Shown: one piece after another, positions 6,707-15,207 of the stretch
Numbering within the stretch: position 1 is the stretch's first letter
Layout: every line of letters starts with the position of its first letter
Assembly: GCA_034112085.1 (NCBI GenBank)
Contig: JAWUWD010000126.1
Location: 1 to 50,653, forward strand
Source: JAWUWD01 sp034112085
GTDB taxonomy: Bacteria > Bacteroidota > Bacteroidia > Cytophagales > Cyclobacteriaceae
Direction: 5' to 3'
Length of the DNA: 50,653 bases
The notes under the pieces: model-generated
Told to the model about the DNA's origin: nothing
The model's input: the letters and a program-made list of their open reading frames with translations, nothing else
Databases searched by the model: none
Program-made: the position numbers and the translations under genes

Positions 6707-7027
6707 ATGTCTGATGTAAATATCATAGTAACAGATAGAGAAGGAATAGTTCATAAACTACTTGCTCCTACTGATATATCGATGAATTTGATGGAGGTGT
6801 TTAAAGCGTACGAACTTCCAGTAGAAGGAACTTGTGGGGGAATGGCAATGTGTGCTTCCTGTCAATGCTATGTGACCTCAGATCATCAATTAGATGAAAA
6901 AAACGAAAGTGAGGAGGCGATGCTTTCAGAGGCATTCTATGTTAAAGATAATAGTCGTTTAGGATGGCAAATGCGGATTACTCAAGAAATGGAAGGACTA
7001 GAGGTAGAGTTGGCTCCAGAATCTTAA
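6707..7027 (+). CDS. Adrenodoxin-type [2Fe-2S] ferredoxin with a missing ligand
   Basis: Small electron carrier, expected partner of the preceding flavoprotein. The 106-residue sequence has the vertebrate/adrenodoxin-type arrangement CGGMAMCASC (Cys43, Cys49, Cys52, with an extra Cys54). The fourth cluster ligand should lie in the conserved SRLxCQ(I/M) segment near the C-terminus; here it reads SRLGWQM, with Trp87 (TGG at 6965-6967) instead of Cys, one base away from TGC or TGT. Three of four ligands remain, plus Cys54, which is normal in this subfamily. The protein may therefore fail to hold a stable cluster. This fits the decay of the other genes in the cluster. The rest of the frame is undamaged. 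Confidence 0.85.
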   Translation: MSDVNIIVTDREGIVHKLLAPTDISMNLMEVFKAYELPVEGTCGGMAMCASCQCYVTSDHQLDEKNESEEAMLSEAFYVKDNSRLGWQMRITQEMEGLEVELAPES

Positions 7028-7076
7028 TGTATCAAAGAGTTATTAAGTCGCCAAAATTGGGGTTCTCACTTCTTTA

Positions 7077-7193
7077 ATGAATGCATTCAACTTTTACTGG
7101 TTCTTAATTACTATATCGTTGTTTGTTTTGAATGGTGTTATTTTGGCTATCAAATTATTATTGATCGTCAAATACCATTATTATGATAAATAA
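7077..7193 (+). CDS. Possible 38-residue single-pass membrane protein
   Basis: An ATG-initiated frame of 38 codons (MNAFNFYWFLITISLFVLNG, then a hydrophobic stretch and a basic KYHYYDK end) in the gap between the ferredoxin and the TlpA-like gene. The composition is that of one membrane helix with a positively charged tail. There is no recognisable family and no clear ribosome site. Phenylalanine- and leucine-rich frames arise easily in A+T-rich DNA, so this is a weak call. Confidence 0.22.
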   Translation: MNAFNFYWFLITISLFVLNGVILAIKLLLIVKYHYYDK

Positions 7194-7249
7194 CTGTGGT
7201 TTGATTGTTGATATATTGGTTATTTAGCAACTGAAAAAAACATAATTTA

Positions 7250-8650
7250 ATGCAAAAACATTTACTATCGGGTGCTCTACTTGTTTTCATAATCATGAAT
7301 TTATGCAGTACAACCCTTAAAGCTCAGGAGGGCTATTCGCTAGATATCAAAGTCAAAGGTTGGAGTGATACCACAGCTTATTTGGGATATTACTACGGAG
7401 AGAGTACATATATTAAGGATACTGCAGATGTAGATACAGAAGGTAGTTTGTCTTTTAAATCTGATGAACTTCTCCCCGAAGGAATGTACATGATTGTACT
7501 GGGGAAGACCAAGGCATTCGAATTACTCATAGGTGAAGATCAGCAGTTTGGGTTATCCTCTGATACCACTGATTACATCACCCACATGAAGATTGAAGGT
7601 GATGTCAACAATCAAGTGTTTTTCGATAATATGCGATTCAATCAAAATATGAATCAAAAGGCACAGCCCTGGGTAATACAGAGGCGAGATTCATTATCGT
7701 CAGAGTTGCAGAGAAAAGAAGCCCAAAAGCATCTCAGTGACCTGAACAAGGAAGTGATGTCTCACATGTCAAGCGTTACTGAGATACACCGAGATAAGCT
7801 TGTTGGTAAAATTCTAAAGGCACAAGAGAAAGTTGATGTACCTGTAGATTTAAGTAAGGAAGAGCAGTTTCAATATTACAAAGCACATTATTGGGATCAT
7901 TTTGATCTCTCTGATGATGCATTTTTAAGATTACCCAATGGCCTTTATCGCAAGAAGATAGAAGAGTATTTGGATAACCTATTCCTACAAAGATCCGATT
8001 CGCTAAGAGTAGGTATTGAGACTATAATATCAAAAGCTAAATCAAACCCTGAGACTTATAAGTATGCTGTTTGGAATATTTGCATTAAATACCAAACTCC
8101 AAAATATATGGGACAGGATGAACTGTTTGTATATCTGCATGATGATTATTTTGCTAATGGAGAAATGGACTTTTGGGCAAATGAATCTCTGAAGAATAAC
8201 TTAAAAGAACGCGCAGATCAACTTCGTAAAAGTCTTATTGGAAGGCAAGCTCAGAATTTGGTGATGTTGGATCAAAATCTACAGCAAGTCTCCTTATACA
8301 ATATTAAAAACAAGTATACGATCATTTACTTCTATGACCCAGATTGTGGGCACTGTAAGAAGGAGACCCCTAAGCTCAATGAGTTTTATAAAACTACTAA
8401 ACATGATGTTGAAGTATTTGCCGTTAGTGCGGATACTTCCATGGTAAAGATGAAAAAGTATATCCAAGATCAAGATTTGAAGTGGATATCAGCTAATGGC
8501 CCACGTACAATTACTCCTCATTATCAGAAGTTGTACGATGCTAATACAACACCTACTATATATCTGTTGGATGATAAAAAGAAAATCATAGCCAAAAAGC
8601 TTGAAGCAGAAAGAATCGAGGATTTTTTAGACAATTACGAAAGACAATAA
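7250..8650 (+). CDS. Exported TlpA-like thioredoxin-fold protein
   Basis: Envelope thiol-disulfide oxidoreductase typical of Bacteroidota. It has a signal peptide ending at about residue 25 (TTLKAQ) and then an N-terminal beta-rich region resembling DUF4369 (residues about 28-120). A helical middle section follows, and a C-terminal thioredoxin/AhpC-TSA domain from about residue 335. The active site is CGHC (Cys366, Cys369) in FYDPDCGHCKKETP, and a cis-proline region (TTPTIYLLDD) follows. The 466-residue length is normal for this architecture. It is a single gene, 60 bases ahead of the histidine kinase on the same strand. The substrate is unknown; these proteins are generally thought to reduce or isomerise cysteine pairs in exported proteins. 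Confidence 0.85.
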   Translation: MQKHLLSGALLVFIIMNLCSTTLKAQEGYSLDIKVKGWSDTTAYLGYYYGESTYIKDTADVDTEGSLSFKSDELLPEGMYMIVLGKTKAFELLIGEDQQFGLSSDTTDYITHMKIEGDVNNQVFFDNMRFNQNMNQKAQPWVIQRRDSLSSELQRKEAQKHLSDLNKEVMSHMSSVTEIHRDKLVGKILKAQEKVDVPVDLSKEEQFQYYKAHYWDHFDLSDDAFLRLPNGLYRKKIEEYLDNLFLQRSDSLRVGIETIISKAKSNPETYKYAVWNICIKYQTPKYMGQDELFVYLHDDYFANGEMDFWANESLKNNLKERADQLRKSLIGRQAQNLVMLDQNLQQVSLYNIKNKYTIIYFYDPDCGHCKKETPKLNEFYKTTKHDVEVFAVSADTSMVKMKKYIQDQDLKWISANGPRTITPHYQKLYDANTTPTIYLLDDKKKIIAKKLEAERIEDFLDNYERQ

Positions 8651-8710
8651 TTATGAGTATAATTAATTGAACAAATTCGTTATATTTAAAGATAAACTAT
8701 CTACTTTCAA

Positions 8711-10996
8711 TTGTCTCAGAATAATAATCAACAAGATTTTAAATCTATAGTAGAGTCATCTAATGACGTAGTGATGCGATTTGATCGAGATCATCGTCAT
8801 CTTTATGTCAATAAAGCAGTTGAAAAACTGACTGGAATTCTACAGCAGAAATACATTGGAAAGACACATGAAGAATTAGATTTCCCTAACGATTTATGTG
8901 AATTATGGGGCAATGCCATAGAACAGGTATTTGTTACAGAGTCACCTCATCGAATTGAGTTTTCATTACCCAATGGAATTATAATTGATTGGGCATTAGT
9001 TCCTGAAATGGATGATTTGTCAGAGGTAATATCTGTTGTTTCAACAGCTCGGGATATTACAGAATTAAAAAAATCAGAAGAAGTTCATATTGAAAATGAA
9101 CAAAGATTAAAGGATGCATTTAAACTAGCGAAGTTGGCGACTTGGGAGATTGATGTTATTAATGCCAAGGTACTTCTTAATGAAGAGTTTTGTCAAATCA
9201 TCGGAGTAGATTGGAAGACTAGTGGAGACTCAATGACTCGAACAGATTATTTTCAAAATTGGGTTCACGATGAAGATAAGGAGTACTTTTTGGTTGTGTA
9301 TCATCAGGCAATTGAAAGCTCTGATCCTCATTTTGAAAGCATTATTGAATGTCGGTTGGTGAAACCATCAGGTGAGGTGATATGGATGTATGCCACAATT
9401 CGTATAGGATTAAATTCCGAGGGAATAGTGCATAAAGTCTATGGAACGTGTCAAGATATCACAGAATTGAAACGCAATGAAAATGAATTACAGTCACACC
9501 GATTACATCTTGAAGAGTTAGTCTCACAAAGAACTCTTGAACTGAAGCGAAGTGAGGAGAAACTCATGGACGCAACTATTATGGCCAATTTGTCTACTTG
9601 GGAATTTGATTTAATTGAAGAGAGAATAAGTGTTGAAGGATATTTAGAGAATAAGCTATTGCCCGAATACTTCGAACATAACAATACGATTAAGTTTGAA
9701 GCTTTTATTGATATCATAGATCCTAGAGATTTTAAGAAATTCAATAATGCCTTTGAGAACGCCAGTAAGACAACAAACCAAAATTATGTTGACTTTTTTA
9801 GTTGTAGACTATTTGCCAATAATAAAAGAGTTAGACATACAAACCTGACGGTCAAAGTAGAGCTAGGGGAAGAATCAATTCCGGTGAAGTTGTATGGAAC
9901 TATACAAGATGTCACTCCTATTATAGCCAGTAAAATTAAAAATGAACGACTAACAAGTATTGTTGAAGCTACCTCTGATATCGTGGGTATTTTTAGTCCC
10001 GATAGGCGTCTAACCTATCTCAATAAAGCAGGTAAAGAATTTTATGATACTAATGAAGGAGATATAAGGAAAGCCAGTAAACTAGAAGATATTCAAAATG
10101 ATATCTGTAAGGAGCATATGGCTGATGAAATGTGTAATGAATTGGACACGCAAGGGGTTTGGATAGGCGAGAATTTCCTTCAGCGATATGATGAATCGTT
10201 GGTAGCCGTATCTCAGATCATGATCGCGCATCGCCTAGATAATGGGGACTTGGATTGTTATTCTACGATCATTCGAGATATTTCGCAACTTAAGCAAACA
10301 GAAAATGATCTGAAGTACAAAAATAATGAGCTTGATACTTTTGTTTATCGAGTATCGCATGATTTACGCGGGCCAATAGCCTCCATGATGGGGCTTTACA
10401 ATGTCGTCTCTCATGAAGTAACTGACCAAACGTCTTTGGCCTTTTTTGAGATGTACAATACACAGATCATTAGGCTCAATGAAACCATTTTGGCGCTAAT
10501 AGACTTGACAAGAATAAAGGAAGCCACAGCTGAATCTGTGAAATTATCCTTTGAAGAAATCGTTGATGGTAGTATTAATTCTTTTACACATCTACCAAGC
10601 TTTAACAAGGCTCATTTTGAAAAGACATACAAATTATACAAATCATATAATGGAGATAAGTCATTACTAAAAACCATCATTCAAAACTTAATAGAAAATG
10701 CAATCAAATACTCTCGACCTAAAGTTGATGCAATAGTTGAAATTCTGATAGAACTACCAGCGGGCGGGGAGTATCTTACCATTAACGTTACAGATAATGG
10801 GAGAGGGATAAAAAAGGACATACAAGGCGATGTCTTCAATATGTTCTTTAGGGGAGATCACTCTGAAGCTATCGGCTCCGGTCTAGGATTATATATCCTC
10901 AAAAATGCGGTAGATAAGCTGAAGGGAAGTGTTGATCTTACAAGTCAGCAGGATGTCGGTACCTCCTTCACTGTCAAAATACCATTAATAAATTAG
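8711..10996 (+). CDS. Soluble multi-PAS sensor histidine kinase
   Basis: A 761-residue cytoplasmic sensor kinase with no predicted membrane segment. PAS domains are seen at about 10-120, 130-250, 285-400 and 410-530, most ending in a PAC-like D(I/V)TxL signature. A coiled-coil linker (LEELVSQRTLELKRSEEKL) lies near 265-290. The HisKA H-box is SHDLRGP with the phospho-accepting His550. The ATPase domain follows with N-box NLIENAIKY, G1 DNGRGI and G2 GSGLGLYI. There is no receiver domain and no adjacent response regulator, so it is an orphan kinase in this window. The start is TTG at 8711; no ATG lies in a better place. The 3' end overlaps the convergent leucine-rich-repeat gene by 4 bases. The signal is unknown, probably small-molecule or redox. 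Confidence 0.9.
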   Translation: MSQNNNQQDFKSIVESSNDVVMRFDRDHRHLYVNKAVEKLTGILQQKYIGKTHEELDFPNDLCELWGNAIEQVFVTESPHRIEFSLPNGIIIDWALVPEMDDLSEVISVVSTARDITELKKSEEVHIENEQRLKDAFKLAKLATWEIDVINAKVLLNEEFCQIIGVDWKTSGDSMTRTDYFQNWVHDEDKEYFLVVYHQAIESSDPHFESIIECRLVKPSGEVIWMYATIRIGLNSEGIVHKVYGTCQDITELKRNENELQSHRLHLEELVSQRTLELKRSEEKLMDATIMANLSTWEFDLIEERISVEGYLENKLLPEYFEHNNTIKFEAFIDIIDPRDFKKFNNAFENASKTTNQNYVDFFSCRLFANNKRVRHTNLTVKVELGEESIPVKLYGTIQDVTPIIASKIKNERLTSIVEATSDIVGIFSPDRRLTYLNKAGKEFYDTNEGDIRKASKLEDIQNDICKEHMADEMCNELDTQGVWIGENFLQRYDESLVAVSQIMIAHRLDNGDLDCYSTIIRDISQLKQTENDLKYKNNELDTFVYRVSHDLRGPIASMMGLYNVVSHEVTDQTSLAFFEMYNTQIIRLNETILALIDLTRIKEATAESVKLSFEEIVDGSINSFTHLPSFNKAHFEKTYKLYKSYNGDKSLLKTIIQNLIENAIKYSRPKVDAIVEILIELPAGGEYLTINVTDNGRGIKKDIQGDVFNMFFRGDHSEAIGSGLGLYILKNAVDKLKGSVDLTSQQDVGTSFTVKIPLIN

Positions 10997-11331
10997 TTTG
11001 TTCCTAATGTCACCGTAGCTCCACTTGATCTCAATGAACTCACCATCTGAGGAATGTGAGAGTTCTCCTCTGCATCTAAATCTATTTCATTGTCTTGGCA
11101 GAAGAACAACTTCAAATGATTGAGCTGTGATATTTCCGTTGGAAGAGTATGCAATTCATTGTTGGATAAATCTAGATCTGTGAGCTGTTTGAGAGATAGG
11201 ATTTGCTCTGGAAATTCACTAATTGAATTATGATTGAGATGCAACACTTTGAGGCCATGTAATTCGACCAATGATTTTGGTATACTACTCAGTCTATTAT
11301 GATGTAGATATATTTGTTCAATTGATTTCAT
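10993..11331 (-). CDS. Leucine-rich repeat protein, C-terminal part (split gene)
   Basis: A 112-residue frame made of four to five 23-residue leucine-rich repeats (LxxLxLxxNxLxxLP type). It overlaps the end of the preceding 339-codon frame by 4 bases (ATGA). Its first residues continue the repeat register exactly: LPDELGK at the end of the upstream frame plus MKSIEQIYLHHNRLSSIP here aligns without gap to IPESISKLSKLQSISFYNNR. It is therefore very likely the C-terminal part of one protein of about 450 residues split by loss of one base, rather than a separate gene. It has no signal peptide of its own, which supports this. Re-initiation at the overlap is an alternative. Confidence 0.75.
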   Translation of the reverse strand: MKSIEQIYLHHNRLSSIPKSLVELHGLKVLHLNHNSISEFPEQILSLKQLTDLDLSNNELHTLPTEISQLNHLKLFFCQDNEIDLDAEENSHIPQMVSSLRSSGATVTLGTN

Positions 11332-12347
11332 TTGCCTAATTCATCAGGAAGTGAATAGATCCTATTGTTAGAGAAGTACATGATTTTTAAGTCAGTTAAC
11401 TTCGCAATTAACGGAGATATTTTCTCTATCTCATTATAGTAAAAATCAACTGTGTGAAGGTTTTGAAGATCATAAAAACTAGAAGGAATTGTTTTGATCC
11501 TATTGTTATAGAATGAAATTGATTGAAGTTTAGAGAGTTTGGAAATGCTTTCTGGAATGCTTTGTATTTGGTTTTCTGAAAACTGTAAATCCTCGAGATT
11601 TTCTAAAACCATAATGCTCTCAGGAATATTAGTGATTCCACATTTATTTAATCTCAATTTCTTAAGTGCACGAAATTTTTTCAATTTTTGTGTGGACAAA
11701 TCCAGTGGGTTTTCATTGATCTTAAGAATGGTCAATTTTCTATTCTTACTTAGTCTTGGTGGAATATTTTTAAAGTCATTCTTACTAAGGTGAATTTCCT
11801 CGAGCGACTTTATTCTCTTCACAAATTTTGGAAGTTTTGACATATTGTTATTCATCAAATTAATTTCTTTGATGTTTTTCAATTTTTTCAATTTCACCTT
11901 ATAGATATTAAAATGATTATCTAACCGAAGTCCTGTCAATGAATCTAATGACCTAAGGCTTCTGGGGAGTTTGATCACTTGACTGTTAGAAAGGTTTAGG
12001 GTTCTTAAGTTGGAGCATTTAGCAATGTATTTTGGTAACTCAACTATGCTTGCAAAAGAGTAATCAAGTGTTTTTAAAGTATCTTTTCTGGAATTTACTT
12101 GATAATCTTTAAGTCTTTGTTCAGCATTTGCCTTATTTAGGATGTTTCTTTCCAATGTCATGGCACTTCGGTATACATCAAAACTTGAGTCTTTCTGTGC
12201 TTGACTCATTGTTTTGAGGAAGTAATAATTTTTACTTTGATGCAAGTAAGTGGTATCTGTATTAGGTAAGTTCTTGTTTTGCGAATGAGAGATGAAACTA
12301 ATTCCTAGAACGAGTATTGTGAGTGTTATTATTTGTTCAATTTTCAC
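11328..12347 (-). CDS. Exported leucine-rich repeat protein, N-terminal part (split gene)
   Basis: A 339-residue frame with a signal peptide (IITLTILVLGISFISHSQ) and a short helical N-terminal region. About ten leucine-rich repeats follow, with the 23-residue period and consensus LxxLxLxxNxIxxIP, typical of exported protein-binding repeats in Bacteroidota. It stops with TGA inside a repeat, at ELGK, and the next frame resumes the repeat in register (see 10993-11331). A single-base deletion in the run GGCAAATG, or a sequencing error, would explain the break; GGC AAA TGA is not a classical -1 slippery heptamer. Binding partner and function are unknown. No gene of obvious shared function is adjacent. 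Confidence 0.8.
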   Translation of the reverse strand: MKIEQIITLTILVLGISFISHSQNKNLPNTDTTYLHQSKNYYFLKTMSQAQKDSSFDVYRSAMTLERNILNKANAEQRLKDYQVNSRKDTLKTLDYSFASIVELPKYIAKCSNLRTLNLSNSQVIKLPRSLRSLDSLTGLRLDNHFNIYKVKLKKLKNIKEINLMNNNMSKLPKFVKRIKSLEEIHLSKNDFKNIPPRLSKNRKLTILKINENPLDLSTQKLKKFRALKKLRLNKCGITNIPESIMVLENLEDLQFSENQIQSIPESISKLSKLQSISFYNNRIKTIPSSFYDLQNLHTVDFYYNEIEKISPLIAKLTDLKIMYFSNNRIYSLPDELGK

Positions 12348-12450
12348 AACTTAAAACTAATAAGTTAGTTGATTAGTTCCGAGCTAATATTAAGAAAATA
12401 GATACTTGAAGATTCGATACATAACCGTATGAAAAACACATTATTTATCT

Positions 12451-12458
12451 TACTTTTG
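12451..12458 (+). promoter_or_regulatory. Candidate -7 element of the gyrB promoter
   Basis: TACTTTTG fits the Bacteroidota -7 consensus TAnnTTTG and lies about 112 bases before the gyrB start codon. No good TTTG -33 element is visible at the expected distance, so the call is moderate. Confidence 0.4.
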
Positions 12459-12570
12459 AGAGGTTATAAAACCCGCTAGTTGGGCTTATTAATTTGACAA
12501 GTATTGAACCAATAAGAATTAACTTATAGATACCTCTTAAATATATTTTGAGGTTGTTGATGAACAATAT

Positions 12571-14529
12571 ATGAGCGACAAGAAAGAAAACAAAAATCAA
12601 GATTATTCAGCTGATAATATCCAAGTATTAGAAGGCTTAGAAGCGGTTAGAAAACGACCTGCGATGTATATCGGGGACGTTGGCGTGAAAGGTCTACATC
12701 ACTTGATCTGGGAGGTGGTGGATAATTCTATTGATGAGGCACTTGCAGGACATTGTGACACTATCAATGTTACCATCAATGAGGATAATTCTGTAAATGT
12801 TCAAGATAACGGTCGTGGTATTCCTACGGGTATACATGAGAAGGAGGGGAGATCAGCCCTCGAAGTTGTAATGACTGTTCTCCACGCTGGTGGTAAGTTT
12901 GATAAAGATACTTACAAAGTCTCTGGTGGACTTCACGGTGTAGGTGTGTCCTGTGTCAACGCACTATCAGAAGATCTAAAAATAACCGTTCACAGAGAAG
13001 GTAAAATCTTTGAACAAGAATATAAAATTGGTGCTCCTCAATATGATGTTAGAGAAGTAGGGACTACTGACATCACTGGAACAATTGTCAATTTCAAACC
13101 TGACTTGTCAATTTTCACTATTGGTGTTTATAATTATGACACTGTCGCCTCTAGATTGAGGGAGCTTTCTTTCTTGAATTCTGGAATTAAGATCACGCTA
13201 ACGGATCTAAGAGAAAAAGACGAAGAAGGAAATCCTATTGGAGAGGAGTTTATTTCTGATGGTGGTCTCAAAGAATTTGTAGAGTATTTGGACTCAGCTA
13301 GAGAGAATTTAATCCCTGAACCTGTTTATATGGATGGGGAAAAAGGAGATATTCCAGTTCAAGTGGCATTGAGTTACAATACGACTTACTCTGAGAATGT
13401 AGTCTCTTACGTCAATAATATAAATACAATTGAAGGAGGAACGCACGTTTCCGGATTTAGAAGAGCTTTGACTCGTACCTTGAAGTCTTATGCTGATAAG
13501 TCAGGCTTATTGGAGAAGGCTAAAGTAGAGATTAGTGGAGATGATTTTAGGGAAGGGCTGACGGCTGTGATTTCTGTCAAAGTTCAAGAACCTCAATTTG
13601 AAGGTCAAACAAAGACCAAACTTGGTAATTCAGATGTAATGGGCGCGGTTGATACCTGTGTGAGCGGAATGCTTGACATGTATCTCGAAGAGAATCCAAA
13701 AGCGGCACGTATGATTGTGCAAAAGGTGATATTGGCTGCTCAAGCTCGTCACGCAGCACGCAAGGCACGTGAAATGGTTCAGCGTAAGAATGTGCTAACA
13801 GGGACTGGACTTCCAGGGAAACTAGCAGATTGTTCTAATAGCGATCCAGCTGAATGTGAGATATATCTCGTAGAGGGAGATTCTGCTGGTGGATCTGCTA
13901 AGCAAGGAAGAGATAGAAAATTTCAGGCTATTTTACCTTTAAGAGGTAAAATTCTAAACGTAGAGAAGGCACAAGAATATCGTATTTATGAAAATGAAGA
14001 GATAAAGAATATGATCACCGGTCTTGGTGTGAGATTCGGAACGGAGGAAGATGAGAAAGCCATCAATATGGAAAAACTTCGCTATCACAAAATCATCATC
14101 ATGACGGATGCTGATATTGATGGTAGTCACATCCGTACGTTGATATTGACATTCTTCTTTAGATATATGAAAGGACTTATCGATGCTGGATATTTGTATA
14201 TAGCATTACCTCCATTGTATTTACTGAAAAGAGGTAAAGAAGAGCGTTACTGTTGGGATGAAGCGCAGCGCGAAAAAATGACAAAGGAAATGGCAAAAGA
14301 TGGGAAAATTGAGTCTGTTGGTGTTCAAAGGTATAAGGGTCTTGGTGAAATGAATCCAGAGCAACTATGGACAACTACTATGGATCCTGCCGAAAGAACT
14401 TTGAAACAAGTAACTATCGAATCTGCCGCACAAGCAGATCACTTATTCTCTATGCTCATGGGCGATGAAGTTGCTCCACGTAGAGAGTTTATTGAGAAGC
14501 ATGCTAAGTATGCCAAAGTAGATATATAA
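12571..14529 (+). CDS. gyrB: DNA gyrase subunit B
   Basis: ATPase subunit of DNA gyrase, which introduces negative supercoils. The 652-residue length is normal for Bacteroidota GyrB. Motifs run in order: ATP-binding VDNSIDEALAGHC and the following DNGRGIP; the glycine-rich lid GGLHGVGVSCVNALS; the QTK loop in EGQTKTKLGN; the TOPRIM signatures EGDSAGGSAKQGRDR and MTDADIDGSHIRTL; and the C-terminal QRYKGLGEMNPEQLW. These separate it from ParE only weakly, but the length and sequence are gyrase-like. It is a single gene with a strong intrinsic terminator directly downstream. Confidence 0.95.
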   Translation: MSDKKENKNQDYSADNIQVLEGLEAVRKRPAMYIGDVGVKGLHHLIWEVVDNSIDEALAGHCDTINVTINEDNSVNVQDNGRGIPTGIHEKEGRSALEVVMTVLHAGGKFDKDTYKVSGGLHGVGVSCVNALSEDLKITVHREGKIFEQEYKIGAPQYDVREVGTTDITGTIVNFKPDLSIFTIGVYNYDTVASRLRELSFLNSGIKITLTDLREKDEEGNPIGEEFISDGGLKEFVEYLDSARENLIPEPVYMDGEKGDIPVQVALSYNTTYSENVVSYVNNINTIEGGTHVSGFRRALTRTLKSYADKSGLLEKAKVEISGDDFREGLTAVISVKVQEPQFEGQTKTKLGNSDVMGAVDTCVSGMLDMYLEENPKAARMIVQKVILAAQARHAARKAREMVQRKNVLTGTGLPGKLADCSNSDPAECEIYLVEGDSAGGSAKQGRDRKFQAILPLRGKILNVEKAQEYRIYENEEIKNMITGLGVRFGTEEDEKAINMEKLRYHKIIIMTDADIDGSHIRTLILTFFFRYMKGLIDAGYLYIALPPLYLLKRGKEERYCWDEAQREKMTKEMAKDGKIESVGVQRYKGLGEMNPEQLWTTTMDPAERTLKQVTIESAAQADHLFSMLMGDEVAPRREFIEKHAKYAKVDI

Positions 14530-14546
14530 CATTATCCACAACCACT

Positions 14547-14586
14547 AAAAAAGGGTGATCTGTATTGTACAGATCACCCTTTTTTG
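14547..14586 (+). terminator. Rho-independent terminator after gyrB
   Basis: A long perfect hairpin, arms AAAAAGGGTGATCTGTA and TACAGATCACCCTTTTT around TTG, 17 bases after the gyrB stop. The A and T runs on either side make it bidirectional, so it also serves the convergent gene at 14607. Confidence 0.9.
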
Positions 14587-14606
14587 TTACCAATTATTGA
14601 AGTAGA

Positions 14607-15056
14607 TTAAGCCTCTTCTTTATTCTTTTTGACTTTTCTGAAAGTATAAGAATTGAAAATGTGACGTTTTCCAAATCTATATTGTGTTGCCGAGTTGATC
14701 ATCTTTTGATAAACTTTAGGAGATACGCCAAAATACTCATAAGCACTGCCGTCTTTGAACTTTACTTCTAGGACTTGTTTCTCGAAAAGGAAGTCTTCTA
14801 TCCCAGTCGTGGTAGTGGTGACTGTGTACTCTTCGAGATTCGCTGCATGTGTTTCAGCAGAGATACTTACTAGAAAATGATATGCTTCAATGATTCTTTT
14901 GCTTTTCACTTCAGCTTCTTCAGCTTTTTCATCATTATCTCTAAATTTATCTGGGTGCCATTCTTTGATGAGGCCGCGATAAGTTTTCTTCAATGCCGCA
15001 AGATCAGTTTCCGGAGCTACCTCAAATAATTTTTTAAATTCAGCGATGCGTTTCAT
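14607..15056 (-). CDS. J-domain plus KTSC-domain protein
   Basis: A 149-residue cytoplasmic protein. Residues about 5-70 form a DnaJ J-domain (KKTYRGLIKEWHPDKFRD, with the HPD tripeptide that stimulates Hsp70 ATPase). Residues about 80-140 resemble the KTSC domain (VLEVKFKDGSAYEYFGVSPKVYQKM). KTSC is a small domain of uncertain role, linked in some proteins to RNA or nucleotide metabolism, so the fusion may deliver DnaK to a KTSC partner or use KTSC as a client sensor. The gene is monocistronic, with a TAnnTTTG-type promoter on the minus strand and the gyrB terminator beyond its stop. The domain calls are good; function is inferred. Confidence 0.8.
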   Translation of the reverse strand: MKRIAEFKKLFEVAPETDLAALKKTYRGLIKEWHPDKFRDNDEKAEEAEVKSKRIIEAYHFLVSISAETHAANLEEYTVTTTTTGIEDFLFEKQVLEVKFKDGSAYEYFGVSPKVYQKMINSATQYRFGKRHIFNSYTFRKVKKNKEEA

Positions 15057-15092
15057 TTCTTTCTTTTTGTTAATCGATTTTCAAATCGGGTG

Positions 15093-15126
15093 CAAAAGTA
15101 AGAAATTAAATGGTCAAATTTTCAAA
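15093..15126 (-). promoter_or_regulatory. Candidate promoter of the J-domain/KTSC gene
   Basis: On the minus strand TTTG at 15126-15123 is followed 22 bases later by TACTTTTG at 15100-15093, the Bacteroidota -33/-7 pattern. It ends 36 bases before the start codon. Confidence 0.45.
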
Positions 15127-15207
15127 TAGTTCTAAAGTTGATAAATATTACTGAAATAGTGACGTCAGATAATGAGCACCCAAAAACTAGCAACTTCAAA
15201 CCTTGAA

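Noticed and set aside
11322..11334. Programmed -1 frameshift in the leucine-rich-repeat gene
   Set aside because: GGC AAA TGA does not fit a standard X XXY YYZ slippery site and no clear downstream stimulator is seen; mutation or sequencing error is simpler.
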